Positions 1-11,165 of a stretch of 64,000 bases of DNA are shown here, piece by piece. Position numbers and translations under genes: made by a program. This DNA comes from Bidens hawaiensis (Eukaryota; Streptophyta; Magnoliopsida; Asterales; Asteraceae): assembly GCA_021521415.1 (NCBI GenBank), contig JAIQDT010001101.1:434001-498000 (forward strand), read 5' to 3'. The notes under the pieces are model-generated. The model was not told the origin of the DNA. It did not search any database and was given only the letters and a program-made list of their open reading frames with translations. Each line of letters starts with the position of its first letter. Within the stretch, counting starts at the first letter, position 1.

Positions 1-1138
1 TTTGTTAGTCGGATACACGATCCGACTTAAGACCTTTAGTCTTATATCTCAATCACCGATTGAACCTTTAGTTCAATTCTTATTTACTTGAAAACCTTTA
101 GTATAAAAGTAAATTATAAACCTTTAGTTTATATTAAAACCCGACGTTTCTTCTTCTCCAAGAAACGTAATCATTTTCTTTTATTATTTAAGAATACTCT
201 TTATTCATTAAATAATATTTCATAAAAAAGAATATTTACATATATACTTACACAAATATATACGTATTCAACAATATTCATAATCTTATTTTCATTCGTT
301 TCTTTGTTATGGTTTCTTTTCTTTTCTTTTCTTTTATCGAGGTATCGAGTATAACATCGACTTAAGGCTTAAGCCTTGAATATAATATTAAATTATATTG
401 AATTCGATATTACGCCTAACCTTAAGTGACGTATAGAAACTCTAGGGACTCGAGCAGCACTTCAACGCCGCTTAATCTCTTTGGTCGTCAACCGATAACG
501 CCAAACTTCAACTCTCGACAACACGCTTATCGAGATTCTTTTCCATTATAACAACACCTTCTTGATTGAGTATGGGTGGAGGGTGATATAAACTTCAAGG
601 AAACGTTGTACACAAACGAGAAATCGTGGCACGCTTATCGAGACAAATCGAGGGTCGGGTTTATAAAACTTAGAGAGATGTTAGAGAGAGAGAGAACAGC
701 TGAGTTTGGGATGTGGAAATGAGCAGCCCTTGGCCGCTATTTATAGACAAAAATTTGGATCCCATCGCGTACCGCGATGGGTCCTTTGGCTGGCCCGTTG
801 TGTACCGCGACGTAGGCCTGGCCAGTCACACACTATATCTGCCACGTGTTGACATGTGGCAGGCGCCGCTCCACGTGGCGACACGTGGCGGCTGTGTTGC
901 CACGTGGTGACACGTGGTGGCAGATGTTGCCACCGTGTGCCACGTGGCACACGTGTCACACCTTGTCATACACCCCATCGCGTATCGCGATGGGTGTTTC
1001 TTTTGACCCGGGCGCGTACCGCCATGGGTCAAGAAAACAGAATTTTTCATTTTTAACCCTCAACTTTAAATTTTGGCCATTTCAGTCCCTAGACTTTGAA
1101 AATTGACACTTTGAACTCGAAATTTTCACGTTGTTACA
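1..1138 (-). mobile_element. Tekay-like LTR, truncated by the window edge
   Basis: Right-hand part of an LTR lying in minus orientation; on the minus strand it starts TGTAACAACGTG at 1138 and runs off the left window edge. It matches the later half of the LTRs at 13168-15063 and 26093-27971: the same order of CTTTAGTCTT-type short repeats, GTTTCTTCTTCT stretch, minus-strand TATA box near 737-745, CACGTG array at 842-955 and palindromic CATCGCG motifs. The five bases after its end (TCTTA, 1139-1143) equal the uninterrupted sequence found at the same point in the LTR at 30518-32470, so it inserted into the LTR that follows. Whether it is a solo LTR or the edge of a full element cannot be seen. 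Confidence 0.85.
842..955. promoter_or_regulatory. G-box (CACGTG) array in LTR
   Basis: Seven CACGTG hexamers occur in about 110 bases, separated mostly by GTGA, GCGA or similar spacers. They lie 100-210 bases upstream of the minus-strand TATA-like box of this LTR. CACGTG is the core site of plant bHLH and bZIP factors. That they drive the LTR promoter is inference. Confidence 0.6.
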
Positions 1139-1417
1139 TCTTACGTTAAGGATATGGAATAAGGAAATTCCATCCCAAATGGAAAGATGTAAGAAAGTGG
1201 AAACATTCCACATGGATATAAATAAGGAAGTTAAAACCCATTCTACATGGAAAGTGGTAAAGAAATGGAAGTTCTTTATAAGGAAGAGAATTTCCATAGT
1301 AATATTCTTTTATGCCTAGCATGCACCCAGTGGTCCAAGCGGAGGGTGCAAAGCACCCGACAACCACGGGCACGGGCGAGGAGAGAGGAAAAGGACGATG
1401 GCGATGGTGACGGAGAG

Positions 1418-2117
1418 CAGGGGTGTTCAAAACTATCCGAATCCGTATCCGAATTATCCGACTATCCGTATCCGAACTATCCGAATCCCGGATATCCGAA
1501 AATTCGGATTCGGATATCAGTTTTTAGATTTTTCGGATATCCGAACTATCTGAACCATCCGATATTCTAATTTTAATATTTTTTAATTTTATTTTTATAT
1601 AAAACATAGTAACAAAACCCTAGATATGCCATTAACATATTAGCATAACATTAGCCATCATCGATTCAACCACCATCGTATGTCAGGTACTTTTCTCCTA
1701 TTCTCTTCAGCCACTCTTCTCTTCTCCTCCTCTCTTCAACCACCATCGACCGTCAGGCGTTATCCAACGTCGTCCGTTAGCCACCATCGTCCGTCTCCTC
1801 CAACCACCACCATCGGCCGTCTCCTCCAGCCACCATCGTCGGCCGTCGTCTCCACAGTCGCCACACGTCTCCAGCCACCGTCAGTCCCCTTTTGGTTGGA
1901 TTTGGAAACTTGATTTGTTGTGTGTTTGATATATTTGGATATGGAAACTTGAATTAATGATGTATGATTTCCAGTATTAAAACAAGGTTGTTTTTTCTTT
2001 TTCGGATATCCGAAATTTCGGATATCTGAACTTCGGATATCCGAAGTTTCGGATTCGGATTCGGATAGTTATTTACAATATCCGAAAGGTTGAGATATCC
2101 GGTTTTGAACAGCCCTA
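1418..2117. mobile_element. hAT-type non-autonomous element (MITE), 700 bp
   Basis: Terminal inverted repeats CAGGGGTGTTCAAAAC at the left and its complement ending GTTTTGAACAGCCCTA at the right are typical of hAT elements. Flanks are 8 bp: ACGGAGAG (1410-1417) and ACGGCAAG (2118-2125). The empty site in the sister LTR near 10190 reads ACGGCGAG, so each copy has one change. Both ends hold many subterminal ATATCCGA/ATCCGAAT repeats, as expected for transposase binding sites. There is no transposase frame; the CT-rich centre with CACCATCG repeats is not recognised. Confidence 0.85.
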
Positions 2118-2459
2118 ACGGCAAGGGGCGTTGGGCCCAATGTGGCGCTTTAATGGCGCACTTTGCACTTCGCACGCTCGCATCGCCGCGAGCCGCCTTA
2201 TTGTTTTTGGAATATGAAGGTAAAACCAAGATGTGACCAGTTACATAAGACAAGGGATCAAAATGGAAAAATTGACTTCGGGAAGCCATCGCGCTACGTG
2301 ATGAGCCTAGGACAAAGGTCATCGCGTATCGCGATGGACCTTAATGAGTCAGCGGACACGTGTCAGCATAATGTATGGCGGCGGATAATTTACGGCGCCG
2401 CGATACGCGATGAGATAACCAGGAGCCATCGTGTATCGCGATGGGTTGTGAAATCAGCC

Positions 2460-2467
2460 TATAAATA
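2460..2467 (+). promoter_or_regulatory. LTR TATA box
   Basis: TATAAATA in the context CAGCCTATAAATAGGAGG, conserved at the same place in the sister LTR (31267 region). It is the likely core promoter of the gag-only element's 5' LTR; now separated from its body by the 22-kb Athila-like insertion. Confidence 0.6.
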
Positions 2468-2881
2468 GGAGGCTCACGTCTTATTTCCATTTCACACCAA
2501 ACTTTTTCTCACTCTACCTCGGTTTCCGTGCCCCAACCCGACAACCGTTACCTCGTAATCCGTGCCATATATAGACGATACCTCGATGTGCGTGCCACTC
2601 GAAGATAACCAGACAATCTATCTCGAAGTACGTGCACGACACGACGGCCATCATATGTCGCCTCGTTTTGTGTGCCAAGTATCATAGTGCGTGCCACGCT
2701 CTAAGGTTCCGACAGTTTAAGCTCTAGTATGCGTTAGAGAGTAGAAGTGCTGCCCAATCAATCTTAGTAATCAAACTCCAAATACCCGTGTAAGGTAGGG
2801 GTTCTGCCTAAGTCATTATTTTATTATGGCTTAGACCATAGTCAGGGGTATAGCCCAAACCTTGATCATAAATATGTTTAC

Positions 2882-4777
2882 TGATGTAACACAAAGTGTA
2901 CACCTTTTAGCATCAAATTATCCTCTTATTTTGGTAAAAATCCATGCAAATCCGTTGTATTTAGTACTTAATTGAGTTATTTATTAATTTGCAGGTCCGG
3001 GCGCCCGCCTGAAGAAGAAACGAAGAAAAGATGGCGCTTTTTGGACAAAAATCAAGAATCTGCCAAAAGTGCATGACCATGCTAAGAAAGTGCATGACCA
3101 TGCTGAACAGGTGCATGACCATGCAAAGGAAGTGTATGACCATGCTGATCAAGTTGCACCATCATGCGCTTTTAGTGCACCACCGTGCACCTTTATTGGA
3201 ACCCGTGCACATCTGATATCGTGCCAAAAGTGCATGACAATACTGAGAAATTGCACCATTATGCGCTTTATGTGCATGATGGTGAACCTTTATTGGAACC
3301 CGTGCACATCTACTATCGTGCCAAAAGTGAAACTGCACCATCATGCACTTTTTGTGCACCACTGTGCATTCCCGAGGGCACGAGCCCGTGCACTATCCGA
3401 TGCCGAGGACAAGACACATCAATTTTGAAAGTGCACTAGCTAGTGCTGGAAATGCACGACCATGCCCTTTTTGTGCATGACCATGCACCTTTTTGGAACC
3501 TGCAACTCTGAGCATCCGAAAGTGAAAGTTTGACTTACCCAAAATAGTGCACGACCATGCACTTTTTGTGCATGACCGTGCACTTTGCCCAGAAGCTTAT
3601 AAACACTCATTTTAACTTCATTTTGGGGTGTGGAGTATTGGGAATTCTCTCTCAACCAAGTGCAGCATTTTTAGGGGATTCTTGGAGGCTTCCACCAACA
3701 CAAGATTCATCATTCCATCCTTCAATCCTTGCTTGATCTTAGTTTGCATTCATTTGTTCTTGAACATGTTTTGTAAGCTTATTTCTAGTTTTATTGTAGT
3801 TGTATTAAGCCTTATAGGCTAATTACTTTTGCTATCTAGACAATGTTGAAACTCTCGTTAATGTGATATATTATCTATGCATGATTTTGGTAAAGTGGTG
3901 TTCTTTCAAGAATATGGTTGAGTTTATAAGTTGATATTGATGGTGTTCATGCTTGTTATAGTTACATAACCTTGTTAGTTTTGCAAATGTTTAGGCATTC
4001 ATGTTGGAAAACTATGTTCTAGATGTTTGTTTGTAAATTTTGAATGCTCATGAAATCTTTGTTTACATTACTAAGTTAGGAATGACTAGTAAAAATTAAC
4101 TTGGTTATATAATTATTGATGAGTATGAAACCCTACACTTATTATTGGAAAATTGATGAGTGTTGTTATGATTCTTGACTTGGTGATGACTTGCTAGTTA
4201 AAGTTTCATAAGTTTATATTAATTTCATGAATTTGGCTACTTTAGTGTAATCTTAGGTGGTTAGAATATTGTTCATGCTAGCTTTCCTTTGATTATGAGA
4301 CTTTGTTGTATTGACAAACAAGTTAGTCTATGTTTTTCTTTTGATTGAAAACCCATAATGATGATTATTTTCTAGTATTAAGTTGCTTTATTGAAATCTA
4401 GTATTTATGTTTAGATTCATGATGTTTTGCCATATCATTGCTATTTTGTCATGTTAGTAGAGTGGATTCTTGTCTAGGTAGTTTGTTGGACTGATTGTTT
4501 TTCTTGTATTTTTATTTGCTTTGTTTTCATTGTATGTTAGTTTAATTATTTAAATATTTAAATCAATATTTATTTGTTCGGTTGGTATTTACAAAGATTT
4601 AGTACTAGAAAGTTGCCGTGTCCATGGATTGATACTCGGTTCTTGCCAACACTTTATTACAAACGATAGGTACACTTGCCTTTCGTGTGTGGTTTAGTTG
4701 TAGGTGAAAACCTATTTTAAAACCCGATTTGTGTGGAACTTTTACTTAAATATTTATATATATATTCACACACGTCA
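2882..4777 (+). repeat. 5' LTR of Athila-like element
   Basis: 1,896 bp, starting TGATGTAACAC and ending CACACACGTCA. It is nearly the same as 22923-24839. It contains a degenerate tandem array of ~21-base units with core GTGCATGACCATGC (about 3065-3600), a TATA-like CTTATAAAC near 3596, and a T/A-rich 3' part. The open frames of 60-119 codons in the array come only from the repeat. Confidence 0.92.
3065..3600 (+). repeat. Degenerate GTGCATGACCATGC tandem units within the LTR
   Basis: The first units at 3069-3160 repeat about every 21 bases; further diverged or inverted copies (GCACCATCATGC, GTGCATGACCATGC) continue to 3590. The core is almost self-complementary (TGCATG/CATGCA). The 3' LTR copy has one additional 21-base unit near 23270-23290, which matches the 21-bp length difference between the two LTRs. 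Confidence 0.8.
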
Positions 4778-4783
4778 AGTTTT

Positions 4784-4801
4784 TGGCGCTGTTTCCGGGG
4801 A
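4784..4801 (+). other. Primer binding site of Athila-like element
   Basis: TGGCGCTGTTTCCGGGGA begins 6 bases after the LTR end (4777). It resembles the TGGCGCCGTTGCCGGGGA type site used by plant Athila/Tat retrotransposons, with a few substitutions. This fixes the element as plus-strand. Confidence 0.8.
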
Positions 4802-5086
4802 CACGGTGACTTTTCAAGAACGATCCAAGTATTCGATTTAGCATTGTTTATATTTTCGATCTATTTTATTTTACTTTATTTCGTTTTTATTCATCTTATT
4901 ATTTTTTTTTCAAATTTTAGTGTCTTTTACTTGTTTAGTTACCTTTTTTATTTCCGTAGCCACTTTGTGTATATGTGTTAATTTTTTTTTTATATCTTTT
5001 GGTTTATTCATTATTTACTTTGTTTTTCTTCATGTATACTTGGTGTCCGTGATCCTTTTGTCTGAGTGCTCCTTGCTGTGATACAT

Positions 5087-5723
5087 ATGGAGCAGCACTA
5101 CTATGGAGATTATTGTGAAGGATACCATTATGATGACGGGAATTATCACATGGAGGTTTGGTGCGAGATATGTGGGGAACCCCATCACACATATGATTGC
5201 TATTATTCACCTGGGTGTCCCATCGATTTTAATGAAGAACCTTACCCTTATTCACAACCATTTGAGGGTCCCAACATACCACCTTCCCAACTCGATCTTA
5301 GCACGAGATTTCTAGAGTATTGGGCATGAAGAATGAAATATTGGGACGCGATGCTCGAAAAACGCATGCAAGATATTGGGATACCTCTACCAATACTCGA
5401 TGCTCATGAATCCGAGGAACAACTCTGTAGATTAGAGGCCCAAAGTAGTTATTAATGAACTTTATGCTAACCATCGACGAGAGAGTTTGCCTTGCTACAC
5501 GAATAACAATATCTATTGGGATGATGAGGATGAAATTAAAGCACCACAACCCTCATCCATTGTTGTGTTGGAGCACACTCAAGAACCGGAGACCATAATG
5601 GACAAAGTGCAATTCTCAAGCTCACAAAGTACCGCAAAAGTCCCACCTCCGGTTCGTATTATTCCATCGTGGGAAGATGAGTTTGGGGATGAATTGTCAG
5701 GTATACCGCTCATGGAAGTGAAT
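5087..5723 (+). pseudogene. Gag-like frame with CCHC-type motif, broken
   Basis: Starting at ATG 5087, an acidic, tyrosine-rich frame carries a zinc-knuckle-like motif CEICGEPHHTYDC near 5160-5200. The frame meets a TGA at 5327-5329, and coding-like sequence goes on after it. A second frame from about 5487 (IYWDDEDEIKAPQP) is in another phase, so at least one stop and one frameshift have accumulated. The TRIM at 5724 cuts it in GIPLMEVN. The short Cys/His motif close to the PBS fits a reduced gag of a non-autonomous Athila-like element; the assignment to gag is by position and motif only. Confidence 0.5.
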
Positions 5724-6182
5724 TGTAACATCCGGCCCCTCGAACCACCAATATTGTCCGCTCTGCCCATGAAGAGCTCACAGATTTGTTTTGGTGATTG
5801 AAGAGGCAGGACATTACTTATGAACCAGTGATCTCTCTTGTCCACGGCCGATGTGGGATAGCCTAAGAGTGGGACAATGTTGTGTTTGCCAATGGTGTTA
5901 CAGACAATCCCCCTTTGGACTCATCGTTCTCGATGAGGTGTGTCCCAACATCCCGAATGACACAAGAGTGGCTTTGATACCAACTGTAACATCTGGCCTC
6001 TCGCACCACCAATATTGTCCGCTCTGCCCACGAAGAGCTCACAGATTTGTTTTTGGTTGCCCAAAACGCGTTGGTGATTGAAGAGGCGGGACATTACTTA
6101 TAAACCAGTGATCTCTCTTGTCCACGGCCGATGTGGGATAGCCTAAGAGTGGGACAATGTTGTGTTTGCCAAGGGTGTTACA
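5724..6182 (-). mobile_element. TRIM (miniature LTR retrotransposon)
   Basis: Two short direct repeats, 5724-5902 (179 bp) and 5985-6182 (198 bp), both start TGTAAC and end GTGTTACA and enclose only 82 bp. Next to the right-hand repeat the plus strand reads GGCTTTGATACCAAC; its complement, GTTGGTATCAAAGCC, is an initiator-Met tRNA type PBS, so the element points left. The repeats hold AAAACGCGT, CTTATAA and CCGATGTGGGAT motifs known from a widespread dicot TRIM family. The left repeat lacks about 19 bases (GTTGCCCAAAACGCG region) present in the right one. Flanking bases (TGAAT, GACAC) do not match as a TSD. Confidence 0.85.
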
Positions 6183-7054
6183 GACACTGTAACACCCCGG
6201 CTAAAGCGGAATACGCCCGAGTGTGACGTACAGATTGCCCAAAACACACGTGACACTATTAAGTGACAATATTATCATTAATTAATTTAAACATCAAGTA
6301 CACAAGTTTGTAACAATAAGTACAAGGAAAATACAAGAACAATTAACAACGTGCCAATTTATTAATATAACCTAAGTTCTAGTGTCTTCTCCGTTTCATC
6401 CTCTAATAATTGTACCTGTAACATATATATAAAATAAAGGTCAACTATATGAATAGTTGGTGAGTTCACACAAGTTTTGATTTAAGTACATAAAAATCTA
6501 CAATTCCATAAACAAGTGTAAAAGAGCAAGTAATGTCCTTTCCAACTGGGATTGTGCACCAGCATACTCAGATAAGCGCAAGTAAAGTCCTTTCTTGTTG
6601 GGATTGTGCACCAACGTACTCAGATAATGAGGCCCTTTTCCACTCATAACAACAAATGTCTTGAGCGCAAAGGGGGGCGTATGATCATACTATATTGAAG
6701 TAATCCATGTGCAAGTAATTTTGAGCAAGTAACAATTAAACACACAAGTCTATGTAGCGAATTGTAGTTTGTAAATAATGAATAAACGAAATTGTAATTT
6801 GGAAAGGATATATATGCTACCCCCAAAAGTAGTAAAAGAAACTCACCTTGATGTTGAAGACAAACTTGAAATAAAACTGAAAGTACGTAAAGGAATTCGA
6901 AGCAATTGAACGTCACGAACTAGAATTAAAAGCATAAAAATTAATATTAACTGACGACTTATACAAAGTAGATATTCATACAAGCACTATAAGTATTTTC
7001 TAAGCGATTCCTAGAATCCTTAGTATCCAAACAATCCCACGGATTATTAAAAGT

Positions 7055-7221
7055 TTGACCAAAGTTTGACTTTCCGTTGACTTTGACCAAAGTTTGACTT
7101 TCCGTTGAGTTTTGACCAAATGGTCCAACTTGTTGACCGTTGACCAAAATATTGACCGTTGAACGAAATATTGACCGTTAACCCTAAATGTTGACCGACG
7201 ACCCGTTGGTGACTTTTGACC
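7055..7221 (+). promoter_or_regulatory. Dense W-box (TTGACC/T) cluster
   Basis: Twelve TTGACC or TTGACT cores, all on the plus strand, start at 7055, 7065, 7077, 7083, 7093, 7111, 7133, 7140, 7152, 7171, 7191 and 7216. TTGAC[C/T] is the binding site of WRKY factors. The array looks like local duplication of TTTGACTTTCCGTTGA and ATTGACCGTTGA units. I did not find an equal cluster in the sister unit at 34821-38886. A role in stress-responsive transcription of this repeat is inference. Confidence 0.6.
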
Positions 7222-8145
7222 AATTATCTAGACTTAAAATAGTCATAAGATATTCATAGTCGCAACCTAACAATCGATCATGTAATTTGCAGTTAATCAT
7301 TTTTCATGCAACCCTATAACTAAGTCACACTTTTTACCAATTTCATTTCTCATAAGTAAGACCAAACATTTAGTCAAATAATTTCAAGTTGACCAATAAA
7401 GTCAAATTCCAAAATAACACAACAATCTTTGTACAAACGACAACTATTTTTACCAAACAGCATGCTGGACAAATGTGGACAGGTTTTAAGTCACCAAAAC
7501 CTATTTTTCTAACCAGTCAAAACATGCAAATAATTTACCAAATAATTACCACATATACTTTCAAGTATTAGGAACAACATAAATTTTTCTTGTAATTTTT
7601 CAACACTCACAAACATCATGAAAATTCATACACTACAGCAACCTATTTTAAGTTACCTTATCAGCACAACAGAATGTAAGTATTTTCTAAAACTTACATA
7701 TATGTCCAATTGATGCAAGACCAATTGGGTTGGATTCCTAATTCAATTTATAACATTCAAGGAGTGGAATCACACAATTATCCATTTTCAATTACAAGTT
7801 ACACAATTTACAAAACGAATCCGAAAATTACTTTTTCAATCAGAATTGCAACCCGATTTTGTAAATTCATAAAAACTAATCAAACTTAGTCCAAAATTAT
7901 GATTTTTGGCGTTTTGAAAACTAGACCCAAAGTACTTGACCGTAGCCTCAAAAATCAACCAAAAACACTAACATATCAACAGGTTATACAATTAACAACC
8001 TAGGTTACAGAATCTGTCAGCAAGCAGATCTAAGTATATGTGAACAACACTCATGATTTTCATATCTATATGATCCTAAATCACCAATAAATCATTTTAT
8101 GAAATCAAAACTCATGTTTTTCCATTATTAATCTAGATCCATAAA

Positions 8146-8146
<1 letters not shown>

Positions 8147-8179
<33 letters not shown>
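8147..8179. repeat. (TA)n microsatellite
   Basis: Uninterrupted TA dinucleotides directly left of the MITE at 8180; a shorter TA run follows the MITE at 8564-8581. The element probably inserted into a TA-rich site. Confidence 0.9.
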
Positions 8180-8181
<2 letters not shown>

Positions 8182-8563
8182 TTGATATCATTTAAGAACT
8201 CTAAAAAAGTTAAGAACTCTAAGGAACCCTTAACAACCAAACATTTTAATTTTTTTTATATATTAACATTATTTAAGAGTAGTTTTATCATATTTTATAT
8301 AAATTTTTTTGATTACATATATTAATCATAAGTTTACATATATGTAAAATTTATGTACTAACAAATTTACATAGGTGTCAAACAAAACATAGATATGTAT
8401 AAAAACTAATTTTCAAAATTGTAATTATAGATATAGATATAAAAAATGATAAAACTAATCTCAAAGAACATTAACATACAAAGTTTTTTTATAAAAAATA
8501 TTAGTTTTCAAGTGTTCCTTCAAGTTCTTAAATAATTTTACAGTTCTGTAATGATAATCATCC
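8180..8563. mobile_element. MITE with ~55-bp imperfect inverted ends
   Basis: Left end GGTTGATATCATTTAAGAAC and the complement of the right end, GGATGATTATCATTACAGAA, can be aligned for about 55 bases, both then containing TTAAGAACT and AAGGAACnCTT. Length is 384 bp with an A/T-rich, non-coding interior. The superfamily is unclear (Mutator-like or other); TA-repeat flanks hide the TSD. Confidence 0.7.
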
Positions 8564-9407
8564 TATATATATATATATATAATATTCAAACTTTTATACC
8601 AAGACACAACAAACACTTTTAACCAAATCAAACTTTGGTCATTCTTTATTTATCTTTATAATCCAAATCATTTGAATACCAATATTATGTTTCTAAGATA
8701 AAAACATAAACAAAAACATAAAGCAAATATATGTTAAATATGATTACCTAGTTGCTTAATCCAAAGATTCAATCATCTTGCTTCCAAGAATCACCAAAAC
8801 AATACTTGTGTATGAGGATAATTTGAAAGAGTTTTTGCAAAAGTTTTTTGTGTGTGTGTGAGTTATAAACCAAGAGGGATGAAAAGGAAAGGGAAGAGTT
8901 TGATTACCAAGAGTTTTTAACTCCTTATTGAATTAATAACAAACCTTTAATCTCACTTTAATAAAATTCAATCTTAGGTAACTTTTATATTAAAATAGGT
9001 GACATGATACTAATTTTTAAACCATTTCTATGTATTATATTGTCTAAGATTTATGGGTCTAGCTAGGCAACATAACATGTAACATATCATATAATGTAAC
9101 AAGTTTAATCATCTTTCTTATAAATCACATAAGTATATAACAACTAGTCATGTAACATATTGATCATATAACACATTATACCTATCGTATAAGTTACATG
9201 TAGCATATTATCATTATAACATGTGTAACAAATTAATTTTGTTTAGGTCACCAACGATACGACTAACTCAAATGTATGCATACATGACACTACATGCATG
9301 AGAGTTCATTAACATAGTTAACAAAACTAACTGGATTTACTGACACAGTCAATAGGACTTAACTGGGTTTGTTAACGGGAGTTAACCTGAAAATGTCGGG
9401 TGTCACA

Positions 9408-9545
9408 TTGGGGATTAGAAATGTTGAACGTATATTTTATTATGGAGTTGGATATTATAATATGTTTTTATACATATATTTATAAATAAAAACCGAAAAT
9501 TTAAAACGGGTTGGATTTTTGGGTTCGAAAAGTAACGATTGTTAC
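9408..9545. other. Non-coding remnant of Athila-like interior
   Basis: A/T-rich sequence between the LTR-like unit and the next frame. It contains no frame and no clear repeat end; it may be interior of the Athila-like element or a small remnant of another insertion. Confidence 0.4.
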
Positions 9546-10340
9546 ATGAATGAAGAAGACTTCGACCCGGTTGGTGATCTTAATGAATTGGAGGCATTAT
9601 TATTTGGAATACCAACCGTGGAAGTCAACAAAGAACCGCACCAAGAAGAAAATTTGCAAGTGAGTTGGTTCACCAACAAACCAATGACTATGGTGACATC
9701 TGATTCACTACCTTGCAATAAAGAATGTCTGACCATGGATGAGCATGATGGTGGATCGCCACCCAAATCAAAAACACCACGGGAGAGGGCATGGAGTGTA
9801 ACATCCCCAAAATTTCGATCCACTTTTGACAACTTAGGAAAGTTGAGGGATCAAAAATAATCTCAAGATAAGTAATGAGAAAATAATAAATAAGGAAATA
9901 TAAGAAAAATAAGAAAATAAAAATATTTCCTAAGTTAAGTTTACTTACATGAAAGAAATTTCATCCCACATTGGAAGATGTAAGAAAGTGGAAGCATTCC
10001 ACCAAGGTATAAATAAGGGAAATGGAATCCATCCCACATTGGAAGTGGTAAAGAAATGGAAGCTCTTTATAAGAGATAGAATTTCCATAGTAATATTCTT
10101 TTATGAATATCATGCACCAAGTGGTTCTAGCGGAGGGTGTGTAGCACCCAACGCGCACGCGCACGGGCTTGGACGAGGATGATGGCGACGGCGACGGCCA
10201 CGGCGAGGGGCGTTGGGCGCAATGTGGCGCTTTGATGGCGCACTTTGCATTAAGAGCCGCCTTAGTATTTTTGGACAACGAGAATTAGCCTAGAAATGAC
10301 AAGCTATCAAAGACGAGGGGCTAAAAGTGAAAAATAATAT

Positions 10341-10581
10341 TTAGGGACCCATCGCGCTACGCGATGAGTCCAAGAAGACGGCCATCGCGTATCGCGATGG
10401 GCCGTGATGACTCAGAGACACGTGTCACACTTTGGTGACACGTGGCAGCAGGGCGTGACACGTGGTAGACGTGTCAGGCCACGTGTCAACACGTGGCGGG
10501 CATGCAGAAAGGTGTATCGCGACGGTGTTGAAAATGGAACCCATCGCGTATCGCGATAGGATCCAAAATGGGCTATAAATA
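10341..10581 (+). promoter_or_regulatory. LTR promoter module: CGCG palindromes, G-boxes, TATA
   Basis: Palindromes of the type CCATCGCGTATCGCGATGG occur near 10349, 10381 and 10542. Five CACGTG cores lie at 10419-10498. TATAAATA is at 10574-10581. The same order is seen, mirrored, in the minus-oriented LTRs. CACGTG is a known bHLH/bZIP site; the meaning of the CGCG palindromes is unknown. Confidence 0.6.
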
Positions 10582-11112
10582 GGGCTCGTCATGGCATTTC
10601 TCATGCACACCTCCCACTATCTCTCTAAAATAACTTTTTCTCTCTACCTCGGTTTGCGTGCCAAACATCGTTTTGCGTGCCACCGACCCGACAAATAACA
10701 CATCGTAATCCGTACCATAAACCTGGAGTTTTCCTCGAAGTGCGTGCCACCCAAAAGTAACCCGACATTCCGTCTCGAAGTACGTACACGACCCGGCGAC
10801 CGAACATTGCCTCGAATTGCGTGCCGAGGAAGGTTGATCAAGAACGTATCGATAAATGTGCGTATAGAGTAGAAGTGCTGCCCGTATAAACTTAGGAATA
10901 TTTAACTCCGAATACCCGTGCGAGGTAAGGGGTTCTGCCTAAGTTATTATTATTATTTTATTATAAACGGCTTAGACCATAGTCGAAGTTATAGCCCAAC
11001 CTTTATTACGATTAAGAATAATATAACTTTTCTTGAGCAAAGGTTATAGTCAAAATAGTATTTCTTTATGACTAAGAAATATAATACAAGAGATTATAAT
11101 AATGAAATTAAT

Positions 11113-11165
11113 GTTTCTTCTTGAAGAAGAAACTCAGTATAGACGTTTCTTCTTGAAGAAGAAAC
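11113..11165. repeat. Two tandem near-palindromes (TTCTTCTTGAAGAAGAA)
   Basis: At 11113-11133 and 11145-11165 the sequence TTCTTCTTGAAGAAGAA is flanked by GT and AC. Each can fold into a hairpin and contains TTCnnGAA, the inverted pair of a heat-shock element. Related copies are at 25050-25105, 41020-41065 and 42640-42690. They lie downstream of the TATA box, in the transcribed part of the LTR. Confidence 0.6.

Larger units (their letters stand above)
1139..2881 (+). mobile_element. 5' LTR of gag-only Tekay-like element, left part
   Basis: Plus-strand LTR of the same family as 30518-32470. It lacks its first ~170 bases here because the LTR ending at 1138 inserted into it; the left remainder is outside the window. 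It carries a hAT MITE (1418-2117), a TATA box (2460-2467) and the 'exclusive' CGTGCC-rich leader seen in sister LTRs. It is cut at 2881 by the Athila-like element and resumes at 24840, with TTTAC duplicated at the junction. The element body is 26023-30517. Confidence 0.88.
6188..9407 (-). mobile_element. Long LTR-like unit, probable solo LTR
   Basis: Starts TGTAACACCCCGG and ends GGGTGTCACA. It is the reverse-orientation relative of 34821-38886: shared pieces include GTTAACCTGAAA near one end and CCAATTGGGTTGGATTC near 7720, with a GTGAGTTCACAC box near the other end. Without its MITE (8180-8563) it is about 2.8 kb, similar to the sister minus its inverted-repeat insert. No coding capacity is visible. 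Five-base flanks (GACAC and TTGGG) do not match, so one edge may be rearranged. It might be the LTR of a larger family or a LARD-like unit. Confidence 0.65.

Noticed and set aside
3031..3439. Frames with repeated VHDHA-type units
   Set aside because: Product of the GTGCATGACCATGC array in the Athila-like LTR, also present in the other LTR; non-coding.
5724..6182. Cassandra-type TRIM with 5S rRNA promoter
   Set aside because: No 5S-like A-box/C-box seen in the repeats; motifs fit another dicot TRIM family.
6183..9412. TSD for the LTR-like unit at 6188-9407
   Set aside because: Flanks GACAC and TTGGG differ; no shift of the ends by a few bases gave a match, so no TSD is claimed.
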